A DNA stretch of 64,000 nucleotides from Variovorax sp. V93 (lineage in GTDB: Bacteria > Pseudomonadota > Gammaproteobacteria > Burkholderiales > Burkholderiaceae_C), in NCBI RefSeq assembly GCF_041154485.1, contig NZ_AP028669.1, forward strand, positions 1,240,001 to 1,304,000, read 5' to 3'. The notes beneath the pieces were generated by a model. The model was given only the letters and a program-made list of their open reading frames with translations. It did not search any database and had not been told where the DNA came from. Shown in pieces: positions 56,245 through 64,000 of this stretch; position 1 is the stretch's first letter, and each line of letters begins with the position of its first letter. A program made the position numbers and the translations under genes.

Positions 56245-56357
56245 CTCCCTCCCCTCCCGGGGGAGGGCTGGGGTGGGGGCACGCGGCCGCTCCATCATTG
56301 CGACGGTCTCCACCGCCCGGAGCCCCCACCCCAGCCCTCCCCCGGAAGGGGAGGGAG
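56245..56357. repeat. 36-base inverted repeat between the two transporter ATPase genes
   Basis: The arms 56245-56280 and 56322-56357 are inverted copies agreeing at 35 of 36 positions, with a 41-base loop. Each arm is made of C/T and G/A runs (CTCCCTCCCCT..., GGGCTGGGGTGGGGGC). The transcript would fold into a very stable hairpin just before the DppF-like gene, where it ends 10 bases ahead of the ATG. The arms resemble a dispersed element seen in many GC-rich proteobacterial genomes. Confidence 0.8.
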
Positions 56358-56367
56358 AAAGCCCCTC

Positions 56368-57341
<974 letters not shown>

Positions 57342-57345
<4 letters not shown>

Positions 57346-58658
57346 CCATGACCGACACCGCCGCCACCGCCGACAAGGACTTCAACGATCCCCTGCTGGG
57401 CAACAGCTTCAAGGGCTACCCGCGCACCCAGCCGCCGCGCCGCCGCAGCGAGGTGGGTGCGGCGGGCTGGAACGTGCTGGCAGGCGACCTGCCGCTGCCG
57501 CTGGCCGTGCTCAAGCGCGAGGCGCTCGAGCACAACCTCGCCTGGATGCAGTCGCGCGTGCGCGCATGGGGCATCGACCTGGCGCCGCACGGCAAGACCA
57601 CCATGTCGCCGCAGCTCTTCCAGCGCCAGCTCGATGCCGGCGCCTGGGGGCTCACCTTCGCCACCGTCACGCAGCTTGGCGTGGGCGTGGCGGCCGGCGC
57701 GCGCCGCACGCTGATTGCCAACCAGGTGGTGGGCGACGAGGACCTGGCCGGCATCCAGCTGCTGCTTCGGGCGCACGCCGACCTGCGCGTGGTGTTCCTG
57801 GTCGACTCGCTGGCGCAGCTCGCACTGATCGAGGACTGGTCGAAGCGGCATCCCGAGAGCGTGCCTTTCGAGGTGATGCTGGAAATCGGCGTCGAGGGTG
57901 CGCGCACGGGCTGCCGCACGCAGGAGGAAGCGGTGGCGCTCGCCACGCGGCTGCGCGCCAGCGATGCGGTCAAGCTCGTGGGCATCGAGACCTACGAAGG
58001 GCAGGGCGCCACGGGTGCCAGCGAGCCCGACACGGCCTACGCCACTGCGCTGATGGACCGCGTGGAAGCCATCGCGCGCCACTGCGATGCGCAGCAGCTG
58101 TTCGAGACCGACGAGGTGCTGGTCTCGGCCGGCGGCTCCGCCATCTTCGATCTCGTGGCCGGACGCCTGAAGCCCGCGCTCGGTTCGCCGGTGCGCGGCC
58201 TGCTGCGCTCGGGCTGCTATGTGACGCACGACCACGGCTTCTACAAGCGCATGGTGAGCGCGGTGGACGAGCGCCTGGGCTGCGGTTGCGGCGAGAGCCT
58301 GCGCCCCGCGATGGAGGTGTGGGCCACGGTGCAATCGCGGCCCGAGCCGGGCCTGGCGATCCTGGCCGTGGGCAAGCGCGACATCTCCTTCGACCTCTCG
58401 ATGCCGATACCGATCGCGCGCGCCGCACGCGGCATGCTCGAAGCGCAATCCGTGCCCACCGGCTGGAAGATCACCGCGCTCAACGACCAGCACGCCTACC
58501 TGCGCTGGGACGCCGCCGAAGAAGCGCAGGCCCCCGTGGTCGGTGATCGCGTCGGCCTCGGCATCTCGCACCCGTGCACCACCTTCGACAAATGGCACTG
58601 GATGCCGGTGGTCGAAGAAAACTACCGCGTGAGCGACGCCGTCGCCATGCATTTCTGA
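57342..58658 (+). CDS. D-threonine aldolase / D-serine dehydratase-like PLP enzyme
   Basis: Fold-type III (alanine racemase-like) PLP enzyme (438 aa). The Schiff-base Lys85 is in LAPHGKTTMSPQ. The C-terminal D-ser_dehydrat domain (about 300-425) ends with the metal ligands H410-P-C412 in GISHPCTTFDKW. Such enzymes act on D-beta-hydroxy amino acids: cleavage of D-threonine or deamination of D-serine. Some relatives are annotated amino acid deaminases. In this cluster it would process the D-amino acid released by the deacylase. It is translationally coupled to the DppF-like gene (ATGA). Confidence 0.87.
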
Positions 58659-58668
58659 ACCTGCCGCG

Positions 58669-59580
58669 ATGACCCCCTCCCTGCTTCAGAAGATCGCGCA
58701 GGCCCGCAGCAGTGCGCCGGCCACACGGCGCGCGATTCTCGACCTGATCCTCGAAGACCCCGACCGCGCGCTCGAAGAGAGTTTCGAGCAGTTGGCCGAG
58801 CGCTCGCGCAGCTCGGTGCCCACCATCATGCGCACCTGCCGCGACCTCGGCTTTGCGGGGCTGCGCGAATTCAAGCTCGCGCTCGCGCAGGAGCTGGCGC
58901 TCGGCGGCTCGCCGCTGCACCGGCGCGTGAACATCGAGGATGCGGCCGACGAAGTCGTCGGCAAGATCGCGCGCAGCGCCGCGGCCTCGGTGTCGGGCGT
59001 GCGCGGACAGCTCGACATGCAGGTGCTCGAGGGGGCGGTGGCCGCCATCGCGGCCGCGCCACACGTCGACCTGTACGGCGCGGGCGCCACCTCATGGTTC
59101 ATGGCCAACGACCTGCAGGCGCGGCTCTTCAGGCTCGGCCTCTCGGCCAATGCCTGGGCCGACTACCACCTGCAGCAGGTGGCCGGTGCGGCGCAGCGCC
59201 CGGGCGGCGTGGTCATTGCCATCTCGCACGTGGGCGGCATGCCTTCGCTGCTCGACGCGGTGGACATCGCGCGCGGGCAGGGCGCCAAGGTGGTCGCGCT
59301 CACGCGGCCCGGCACGGCGCTGGCGGCCAAGGCCGATTTCCTGCTGGGCCTCTCGGTGCCCGACGACGCCGTGATGCACGTGGGCATCGACGCCTACCTG
59401 ACGCACCTCACGGCCATCGAGATCCTGACGGTGCTGGTGGCGCAGCGCCGCGGCGAGCCTGCGGTGCAGCGGCTGCAGCGCGCACGCGAGGCCTTCCAGC
59501 GCCATGGCATCGACGCCACCACGCATCCGCTGCAAAGCTGGGATGGCGGCGGCATCAACACCGGAGGCCGCGCATCGTGA
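58669..59580 (+). CDS. RpiR/MurR-family transcriptional regulator
   Basis: Regulator (303 aa) with an N-terminal HTH_6 domain (about 1-77; LAERSRSSVPTIMRTCRDLGFAGLREFKLAL) and a SIS sugar-phosphate-type domain (about 125-255; VDLYGAGATSWFMANDLQARLFRLG, ISHVGGMPSLLDAV). RpiR proteins act as repressors or activators. The two GAAAATTT-core inverted repeats at 51674 and 51757 are candidate sites. The stop overlaps the deacylase GTG start. Confidence 0.9.
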   Translation: MTPSLLQKIAQARSSAPATRRAILDLILEDPDRALEESFEQLAERSRSSVPTIMRTCRDLGFAGLREFKLALAQELALGGSPLHRRVNIEDAADEVVGKIARSAAASVSGVRGQLDMQVLEGAVAAIAAAPHVDLYGAGATSWFMANDLQARLFRLGLSANAWADYHLQQVAGAAQRPGGVVIAISHVGGMPSLLDAVDIARGQGAKVVALTRPGTALAAKADFLLGLSVPDDAVMHVGIDAYLTHLTAIEILTVLVAQRRGEPAVQRLQRAREAFQRHGIDATTHPLQSWDGGGINTGGRAS

Positions 59581-61052
59581 GCGATCGATCCAAAGCCATC
59601 CTGCTCGAGGCCGGACTCGTGGTCGACGGCTCGGGCGGTCCCTCGTGGCCCGGCGACGTGCTGCTGCAGGGCGACCGCATCCTCGCGCTCGGCGAAGGCC
59701 TGCGCGGGCGGCTGCCCGAAGGCCTGGCGCTCGAAGAGGTCGAGGTCGTCGACTGCCGCACAAAAGTGATCGCACCCGGCTTCATCGATGCGCACACGCA
59801 CGACGATGCCATCGTGCTGGGCGACCCGCTGTGCCTGCCGAAGGTGTCGCAGGGCATCACCACCGTGGTGACGGGCAACTGCGGCATCTCGCTTGCGCCG
59901 TACCGCACGCCGCAATCGAAGCCGCCGCTCACGCTGCTGGGCGCGGAATCGTTCCAGCATGCCACCATGGCCGAGTACCGTGCGGCCGTCGATGCCGTGC
60001 AGCCTGCGCTCAACGTGGCGGCGCTCGTGGGGCATACCACCCTGCGCTTCGCGGCCATGGAGGCGCTCGACCGGCCCGCGAGCGGTGAGGAGTTGGCGCG
60101 CATGGAGGCGCTGCTGGAGGGCTGCATGGCCGAAGGCGCGCATGGGCTGTCTTCGGGGCTGTTCTACGAAGAAGCGTTTGCCGCGCCGGCCGAAGAAGTG
60201 ACAGCGCTCGCGCGCGTCGTGGCAAGGCACGGCGGCGTCTACGCGACGCACCTGCGCAGCGAAATGCAGCAGATCATCGAGGCGCTGCACGAGGCGGGCG
60301 ACACGGCGTTCAGCGCGGGCGTGCCGCTGGTCATCTCGCACCACAAGTGCGCGGGTCCCGCCAACTGGGGCCGCACGAAGGAAACGCTGCCGTTGATCGA
60401 AGCGCTTGCCCAGCGCCAGAAGATCTCGATGGATGTGTACCCCTACGTGGCTGGTTCGACCGTGCTGCGCGAAGACCTGGTCGATGGCGTCATCGACGTG
60501 CTGCTGACCTGGTCCGACCCGCACCCCGAAATGACCGGCCGCCTGGTTTCCGACATCGCGCGCGAGTGGGGGGTCACCGAGCAGGAGGCCTGCCTGCGCC
60601 TCAAGCCCGGCGGCGCCTGCTACTTCCAGATGCAGGAGGAAGACGTGGAGCGCGTCATCGCGCACCCGCTCACCATGATCGGCAGCGACGGCCTGCCGCA
60701 CGACCGCCATCCGCACCCGCGGCTGTGGGGCGCGTTCCCGCGCGTGTTCGCGCGCTACTGGCGCGAGCGCCGCCTGTTCACGCTCGAGCAGGCCGTGCAC
60801 AAGATGACGGGCATGACCGCGCGCAACCTGCGCATTGCAGACCGCGGATTGCTGCGTGTGGGTGCGATGGCCGACGTGGTGGTGTTCGACCCCGAGACCA
60901 TCGCCGACACCGCGACCTACGACAAGCCGCACGGCCTGAGCCTGGGCGTGGAGCGGGTGTTCGTGAACGGGGTGCTGGCGTATCGAGGCGGCCACGGCGG
61001 ATCGCCCCGCGTGCTCGCGCGCGCGGGGCGGATGCTGACGCGCGGCGAATAG
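59577..61052 (+). CDS. N-acyl-D-amino-acid deacylase (amidohydrolase)
   Basis: Amidohydrolase-superfamily enzyme (491 aa) that should release D-amino acids from N-acyl derivatives. Metal ligands H73 and H75 are in PGFIDAHTHDD, Cys102 of TGNCGISLAP corresponds to the bridging Cys of D-aminoacylases, further His are in VISHHKCAG, and the catalytic Asp is in TMIGSDGLPHDRHPHPR. A beta-sandwich C-terminus follows (GAMADVVVFDPETI). The GTG start at 59577 overlaps the regulator's stop. It could also act on N-acyl-D-glutamate or -aspartate; specificity is not readable. Confidence 0.9.
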   Translation: MSDRSKAILLEAGLVVDGSGGPSWPGDVLLQGDRILALGEGLRGRLPEGLALEEVEVVDCRTKVIAPGFIDAHTHDDAIVLGDPLCLPKVSQGITTVVTGNCGISLAPYRTPQSKPPLTLLGAESFQHATMAEYRAAVDAVQPALNVAALVGHTTLRFAAMEALDRPASGEELARMEALLEGCMAEGAHGLSSGLFYEEAFAAPAEEVTALARVVARHGGVYATHLRSEMQQIIEALHEAGDTAFSAGVPLVISHHKCAGPANWGRTKETLPLIEALAQRQKISMDVYPYVAGSTVLREDLVDGVIDVLLTWSDPHPEMTGRLVSDIAREWGVTEQEACLRLKPGGACYFQMQEEDVERVIAHPLTMIGSDGLPHDRHPHPRLWGAFPRVFARYWRERRLFTLEQAVHKMTGMTARNLRIADRGLLRVGAMADVVVFDPETIADTATYDKPHGLSLGVERVFVNGVLAYRGGHGGSPRVLARAGRMLTRGE

Positions 61053-61088
61053 CAGGTGCTTGGCGGCGCTGCCGGTACGATGGGGTGC

Positions 61089-61697
61089 ATGAACGCCATT
61101 CACCGCAAGCCCGTTCCGCTCGCCAAGGCCTACCGCCTGCTCAACCATGGCCCCACCGTGCTCGTGAGTGCCGCGCACGGCGGCCAGCGCAACATCATGG
61201 CCGCGGCCTGGGCGATGCCGCTGGACTTCGACCCGCCCAAGGTGGCCGTGGTGCTCGACAAGAGCACCTGGACGCGCGTGCTGCTCGAAGCCTCGGGCAG
61301 CTTCGCGCTGCAGGTGCCCACGCGCGCGCAGCTCGACCTGACCGATGCGCTGGGCAACAGCTCGGGCCGCGAGATCGTGGAACGCGATGGACACGACAAG
61401 TTCGCGGCCTATGGCCTGCAGACCTTCGCGGGCGTCGCAACCGAGGCGCCGCTGCTGGAAGGCTGCGCGGCCTGGCTCGAATGCCGCCTGCTGCCCGAGC
61501 TGCCGATCCAGCAGCGCTACGACCTGTTCCTGGGCGAGGTGATCGCGGCGCAGGCCGATGCGCGCGTGTTCGCCGATGGGCGATGGAACTTCACCGGGCA
61601 CGACGAGTTGCGCACGCTGCATCACGTGGCGGGCGGGCATTTCATCGTCGACGGCGAGGCCGTCGATGCGCGGCCGCTGGCGCCCGTGGGCCGCTAG
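61089..61697 (+). CDS. flavin reductase-like (FMN-binding split barrel) protein
   Basis: A 202-aa protein of the flavin_reduct family: KAYRLLNHGPTVLVSAAHGGQRNIMAAAWAMPLDFDPPKVAVVL is the typical FMN-binding N-terminus, followed by SGSFALQVP and LEGCAAWLECRLL. It might supply reduced flavin or bind FMN as an oxidoreductase. It lies 36 bases after the deacylase. A role in the D-amino-acid pathway is possible but not evident. A TACGAT hexamer ends 8 bases before the ATG. Confidence 0.87.
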   Translation: MNAIHRKPVPLAKAYRLLNHGPTVLVSAAHGGQRNIMAAAWAMPLDFDPPKVAVVLDKSTWTRVLLEASGSFALQVPTRAQLDLTDALGNSSGREIVERDGHDKFAAYGLQTFAGVATEAPLLEGCAAWLECRLLPELPIQQRYDLFLGEVIAAQADARVFADGRWNFTGHDELRTLHHVAGGHFIVDGEAVDARPLAPVGR

Positions 61698-61724
61698 TCT
61701 TTTCGCGCGTGGCCGCTTCGGGTT

Positions 61725-62528
61725 TCAGGGAGCGGGGTTGCGCGCGACCGGTAGCACCAGCATGCGGCGCAATGCCAGCACGCCGCACAGGCCTGCGATC
61801 GCGGCCAGCAGCAAGGCCCACGCCATGTCCGCCGTCGAGGTGCCATCCGGCCAGTCGCCGATGAAGATCGTGCCGCTGTTGTAGGCCGCGTGCAGCGCGA
61901 TGCACGGGATCAACGAGCGGCTGCGCTCATAGAGCCATCCGAGCACGGTACCCATCACCAGGCCCACGACAAACTGGTAGATGTTCAGATGCGCGGCGCC
62001 GAAGAGCAGCGCCGAGCCCACGATGGCCTGCCACCGCGAATAGCGCAGCAGGAACCCGCGCAGCACGATGCCGCGGAACAGCATTTCCTCGAGCAGCGGC
62101 GCCATGAGGCACACGGCCAGCGTGGCCGCGATGCTGCCGTCGGCCATGCGGCTGAACATCGACTCTTCCCAGGCCGAAAGCGGCGCGACGAAAACCAGCA
62201 GGTTGAGCACGGCGGTCATCACCACCATCAGGCCCGGCACGAGCAGCAGCACGGGCGGCACGACCAGCATGAGGGTGGCCCGGGCGGAAGCGGGTGATTG
62301 GTGGAAGAGTTCGCGGTAGGTGAGCTTCTGGTGGTGCATGACCACGGCGAACACGCAGCCGTTGCCCAGCACTGTGGACAACACGCCGAGCTGCATCCCG
62401 TTCAGGCCGAGCCAGCGATTGGCATCGCGCAGCGCAACATCGATGACGAATTCGCAGATAAACACCGCCAGGAACAACAGCGCGGCCTGCGTGGCAGAGG
62501 GAAAGGCCGTGCTCTTGGTGGAGGGCAT
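61725..62528 (-). CDS. CPBP-family intramembrane metalloprotease
   Basis: Polytopic membrane protein (267 aa, about 8 hydrophobic segments) of the CAAX-protease/bacteriocin-processing (Abi/CPBP) family. Catalytic motifs are E147-E148 and R152 in LLEEMLFRG, and H180 in FGAAHLNIYQF, with a further HAAYN. Substrate unknown. It converges on the flavin reductase-like gene and shares a strand with the methyltransferase, 6 bases downstream of its stop. Confidence 0.88.
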   Translation of the reverse strand: MPSTKSTAFPSATQAALLFLAVFICEFVIDVALRDANRWLGLNGMQLGVLSTVLGNGCVFAVVMHHQKLTYRELFHQSPASARATLMLVVPPVLLLVPGLMVVMTAVLNLLVFVAPLSAWEESMFSRMADGSIAATLAVCLMAPLLEEMLFRGIVLRGFLLRYSRWQAIVGSALLFGAAHLNIYQFVVGLVMGTVLGWLYERSRSLIPCIALHAAYNSGTIFIGDWPDGTSTADMAWALLLAAIAGLCGVLALRRMLVLPVARNPAP

Positions 62529-62534
62529 GGGCTG

Positions 62535-63095
62535 CTACAGCACGAACGGAATGAAGCGCCGCGTGCTGCGCATGTATTCGCGGTAGTCGTCGCCGAAGTG
62601 CGCGATGCATTCCTTCTCGTCGCTCAGGGCCGTGAGAAACAGCAGCACCGTGGCGGCCAGCACCAGCGCCAGGGTGAACCAGGTGAACTGCTTCAGGAAG
62701 GCGCCCCAGGCCAGCAGCATCAGCGCGGTGTACATCGGGTGGCGGATATAGCGGAAGGCCCCCGTGCTGACGATGGACGAAGTCTTCTCGAAGCCGTAGA
62801 GCGCCGGGTCGTCGCTGCGCGCCTCGGTCGGCTTGCCGTGGGCCTTGAGCAGCTTCACCGCATGGATCGGCAGCCAGATCGACAGCGCGAGGAAGACGCA
62901 GGAAAGCAGCTGGGTGAAGGACAGCGGATCGACGTGCCACACCGGCAGGTTCACGATGATCAGCACCAGCATGCACTCCCACGCGAAGAAGCGGTAGAAG
63001 CCGTGCGAGCCGGGCTGGCGCAGCGGGCCGCGCGAGACGTACAGCAGCGCGGCCGTGCCGGCAATGAAGAGAAGGATCTGGAACCAGAGAGGCAT
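62535..63095 (-). CDS. isoprenylcysteine methyltransferase-like membrane protein
   Basis: ICMT/PEMT-family membrane protein (186 aa) with four or five helices. The SAM-binding region is TGAFRYIRHPMYTALMLLAWG followed by a helix and DEKECIAHFGDDYREYMRSTRRFIPF. Bacterial members are mostly uncharacterised methyltransferases acting on small or lipid substrates. A CPBP protease and an ICMT-like enzyme side by side recalls the CAAX-processing pair of eukaryotes, but the bacterial link is only suggestive. Confidence 0.85.
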   Translation of the reverse strand: MPLWFQILLFIAGTAALLYVSRGPLRQPGSHGFYRFFAWECMLVLIIVNLPVWHVDPLSFTQLLSCVFLALSIWLPIHAVKLLKAHGKPTEARSDDPALYGFEKTSSIVSTGAFRYIRHPMYTALMLLAWGAFLKQFTWFTLALVLAATVLLFLTALSDEKECIAHFGDDYREYMRSTRRFIPFVL

Positions 63096-63125
63096 GGCGG
63101 CCGAATTTACACGGCTCGCCCGGCT

Positions 63126-63884
63126 TCAGCCAGAGATGGAGAATCCGCCGTCCACCGGGATCGCGGCGCCGGTCACGTAGTCGGAGGCGGGGCTCGCGAG
63201 GAACACCGCGGTGCCGGCGATGTCGGCCGGCTGGCCCCAGCGGCCGGCGGCGGCGCGGGCCACCACGCGGTCGTACAGGCCCGGGATCTGGCTGCGGGCG
63301 CCGTCGGTCAGTTCGGTCTCGAACCAGCCCGGCAGGATCGCGTTGACCTGGATGTTGTCGGCCGCCCATGAAAGCGCGGTCGATTTGGTGAGCTGCACGA
63401 TGCCCGCCTTGCTCGCGGCATAGGCCGGCGCATAGGGCGCGCCGAAGATCGACATCATCGAGCCGATGTTGATGATCTTGCCGCCACCGGCCGCCTTCAT
63501 GTGTGGGTGCGCGGCGCGGCTGCACAGGAAAGCGCTGGTCAGGTTGGTGTCCAGCACCAGGCGCCATTCGTCCAGTGCGAGCTGGTCGACGGGCTTGCGC
63601 ACGGTGGTGCCGGCGTTGTTGACGAGGATGTCGAGGCGGCCGCAGCGCGCGGCCGCTTCGTCGACCGCCTTCTGCACCGAGGCTTCGTCGGCCACGTCGA
63701 CTTCGAGCGCGAAGCTGTCGCTGCCCAGGGCCCTGAGCGTCTCGACCGCGGCGGCCGACTTCTGCGCGTTGCGCGCGGCAATGACCACGCGGGCGCCGGC
63801 CTTGGCCAGCCCTTGGGCCATGCCCAGTCCGATGCCGCCGTTGCCGCCGGTGACGAGCGCTGCCTTTCCTGTGAGATCGAACAT
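63126..63884 (-). CDS. SDR-family oxidoreductase
   Basis: Classical short-chain dehydrogenase (252 aa). GGNGGIGLG nucleotide loop, NNAGTT, Ser in INIGSMMS, and YAASKAGI (Tyr-x3-Lys). It resembles gluconate 5-dehydrogenase / KduD-type enzymes. The substrate is not identifiable. Its ATG shares a base with the stop of the MaoC-like gene. Confidence 0.88.
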   Translation of the reverse strand: MFDLTGKAALVTGGNGGIGLGMAQGLAKAGARVVIAARNAQKSAAAVETLRALGSDSFALEVDVADEASVQKAVDEAAARCGRLDILVNNAGTTVRKPVDQLALDEWRLVLDTNLTSAFLCSRAAHPHMKAAGGGKIINIGSMMSIFGAPYAPAYAASKAGIVQLTKSTALSWAADNIQVNAILPGWFETELTDGARSQIPGLYDRVVARAAAGRWGQPADIAGTAVFLASPASDYVTGAAIPVDGGFSISG

Positions 63885-64000
63885 CAGGTGGTTTCTGGTT
63901 TCTTGGAGACGAGGGTCAGGATATCGTAGCTCGCCACCAACTCGCCGTCCTGGTTCGTCACCTCCACGTCCCAGGCCACCACGCCCTGGCCCTGGCCGCT
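63884..64000 (-). CDS. MaoC-like protein, C-terminal fragment (cut by window end)
   Basis: The 38 visible residues ([31 protein letters not shown]) match the last strands of a MaoC-like hotdog-fold dehydratase. The 5' part is outside the window. It overlaps the SDR start by one base, so the two genes are coupled, as MaoC and SDR genes often are. Confidence 0.6.
   Translation of the reverse strand, partial: SGQGQGVVAWDVEVTNQDGELVASYDILTLVSKKPETT

Overview
The window looks like about 64 kb of chromosome from a GC-rich betaproteobacterium of the Comamonadaceae, most like Variovorax. This rests on gene content and order: an Mla / ibaG-murA / his / tatABC block, petABC-sspAB, and lolCD beside recJ. 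No database search could be run. No plasmid, phage or IS element was seen. Most genes sit in tightly packed operons with ATGA-type stop/start overlaps.

Region 1 (1-18.3 kb, + strand) is envelope and histidine biosynthesis. It holds mlaC (5' end cut off) and mlaB, an ABC-2 exporter pair, ibaG, murA, then hisG-hisD-(small secreted protein)-hisC-hisB-hisH-hisA. Four unrelated genes follow: a lone AAA ATPase, a glutamate-type binding protein and a dicarboxylate/amino-acid symporter on the opposite strand, and a sugar-phosphate mutarotase. The set then resumes with hisF-hisI-hisE, a DUF4870 protein, a HIT protein and tatABC. A DegS-like protease converges on tatC.

Region 2 (19.5-24.2 kb) carries an MHS-type transporter, a Nif3-like protein and pdxA in one run, then convergent mscL and a divergent PAP2-like membrane protein.

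Region 3 (24.2-38.6 kb) is an exopolysaccharide locus. One run encodes a Wza-type lipoprotein, a low-molecular-weight tyrosine phosphatase, a Wzc-type kinase, an initiating sugar transferase, a pyruvyl transferase, a GT4 glycosyltransferase, a PslG-like secreted glycosidase and a Wzx-like flippase. Facing it on the other strand is a yjbEFGH/gfcABCD set in which gfcC and yjbH are fused. The 342-base gap before the sugar transferase contains a perfect CRP-type palindrome and a hairpin-rich leader.

Region 4 (38.8-51.6 kb) is housekeeping: petABC with a clear terminator, sspA-sspB, tRNA-Thr(UGU), a YXWGXW protein, a DUF1275 protein, an SDR, recJ with a coupled unknown gene, lolC-lolD, a ClpP paralogue and, on the minus strand, a RidA protein.

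Region 5 (51.2-61.7 kb) reads as an N-acyl-D-amino-acid or D-peptide utilisation island. It has a peptide ABC transporter (five genes), a D-threonine-aldolase/D-serine-dehydratase-like PLP enzyme, an RpiR regulator, an N-acyl-D-amino-acid deacylase and a flavin reductase-like protein, with RidA divergent at the front. The intergenic region has a good sigma-54-type promoter and two inverted repeats that could be regulator sites. The window ends with a CPBP protease, an ICMT-like methyltransferase, an SDR and the C-terminus of a MaoC-like protein, all on the minus strand.

The items most worth following up are the D-amino-acid island and its promoter, the CRP-type site and leader in the EPS locus, the interrupted his operon, the GfcC-YjbH fusion, and two families of GC-rich inverted repeats.
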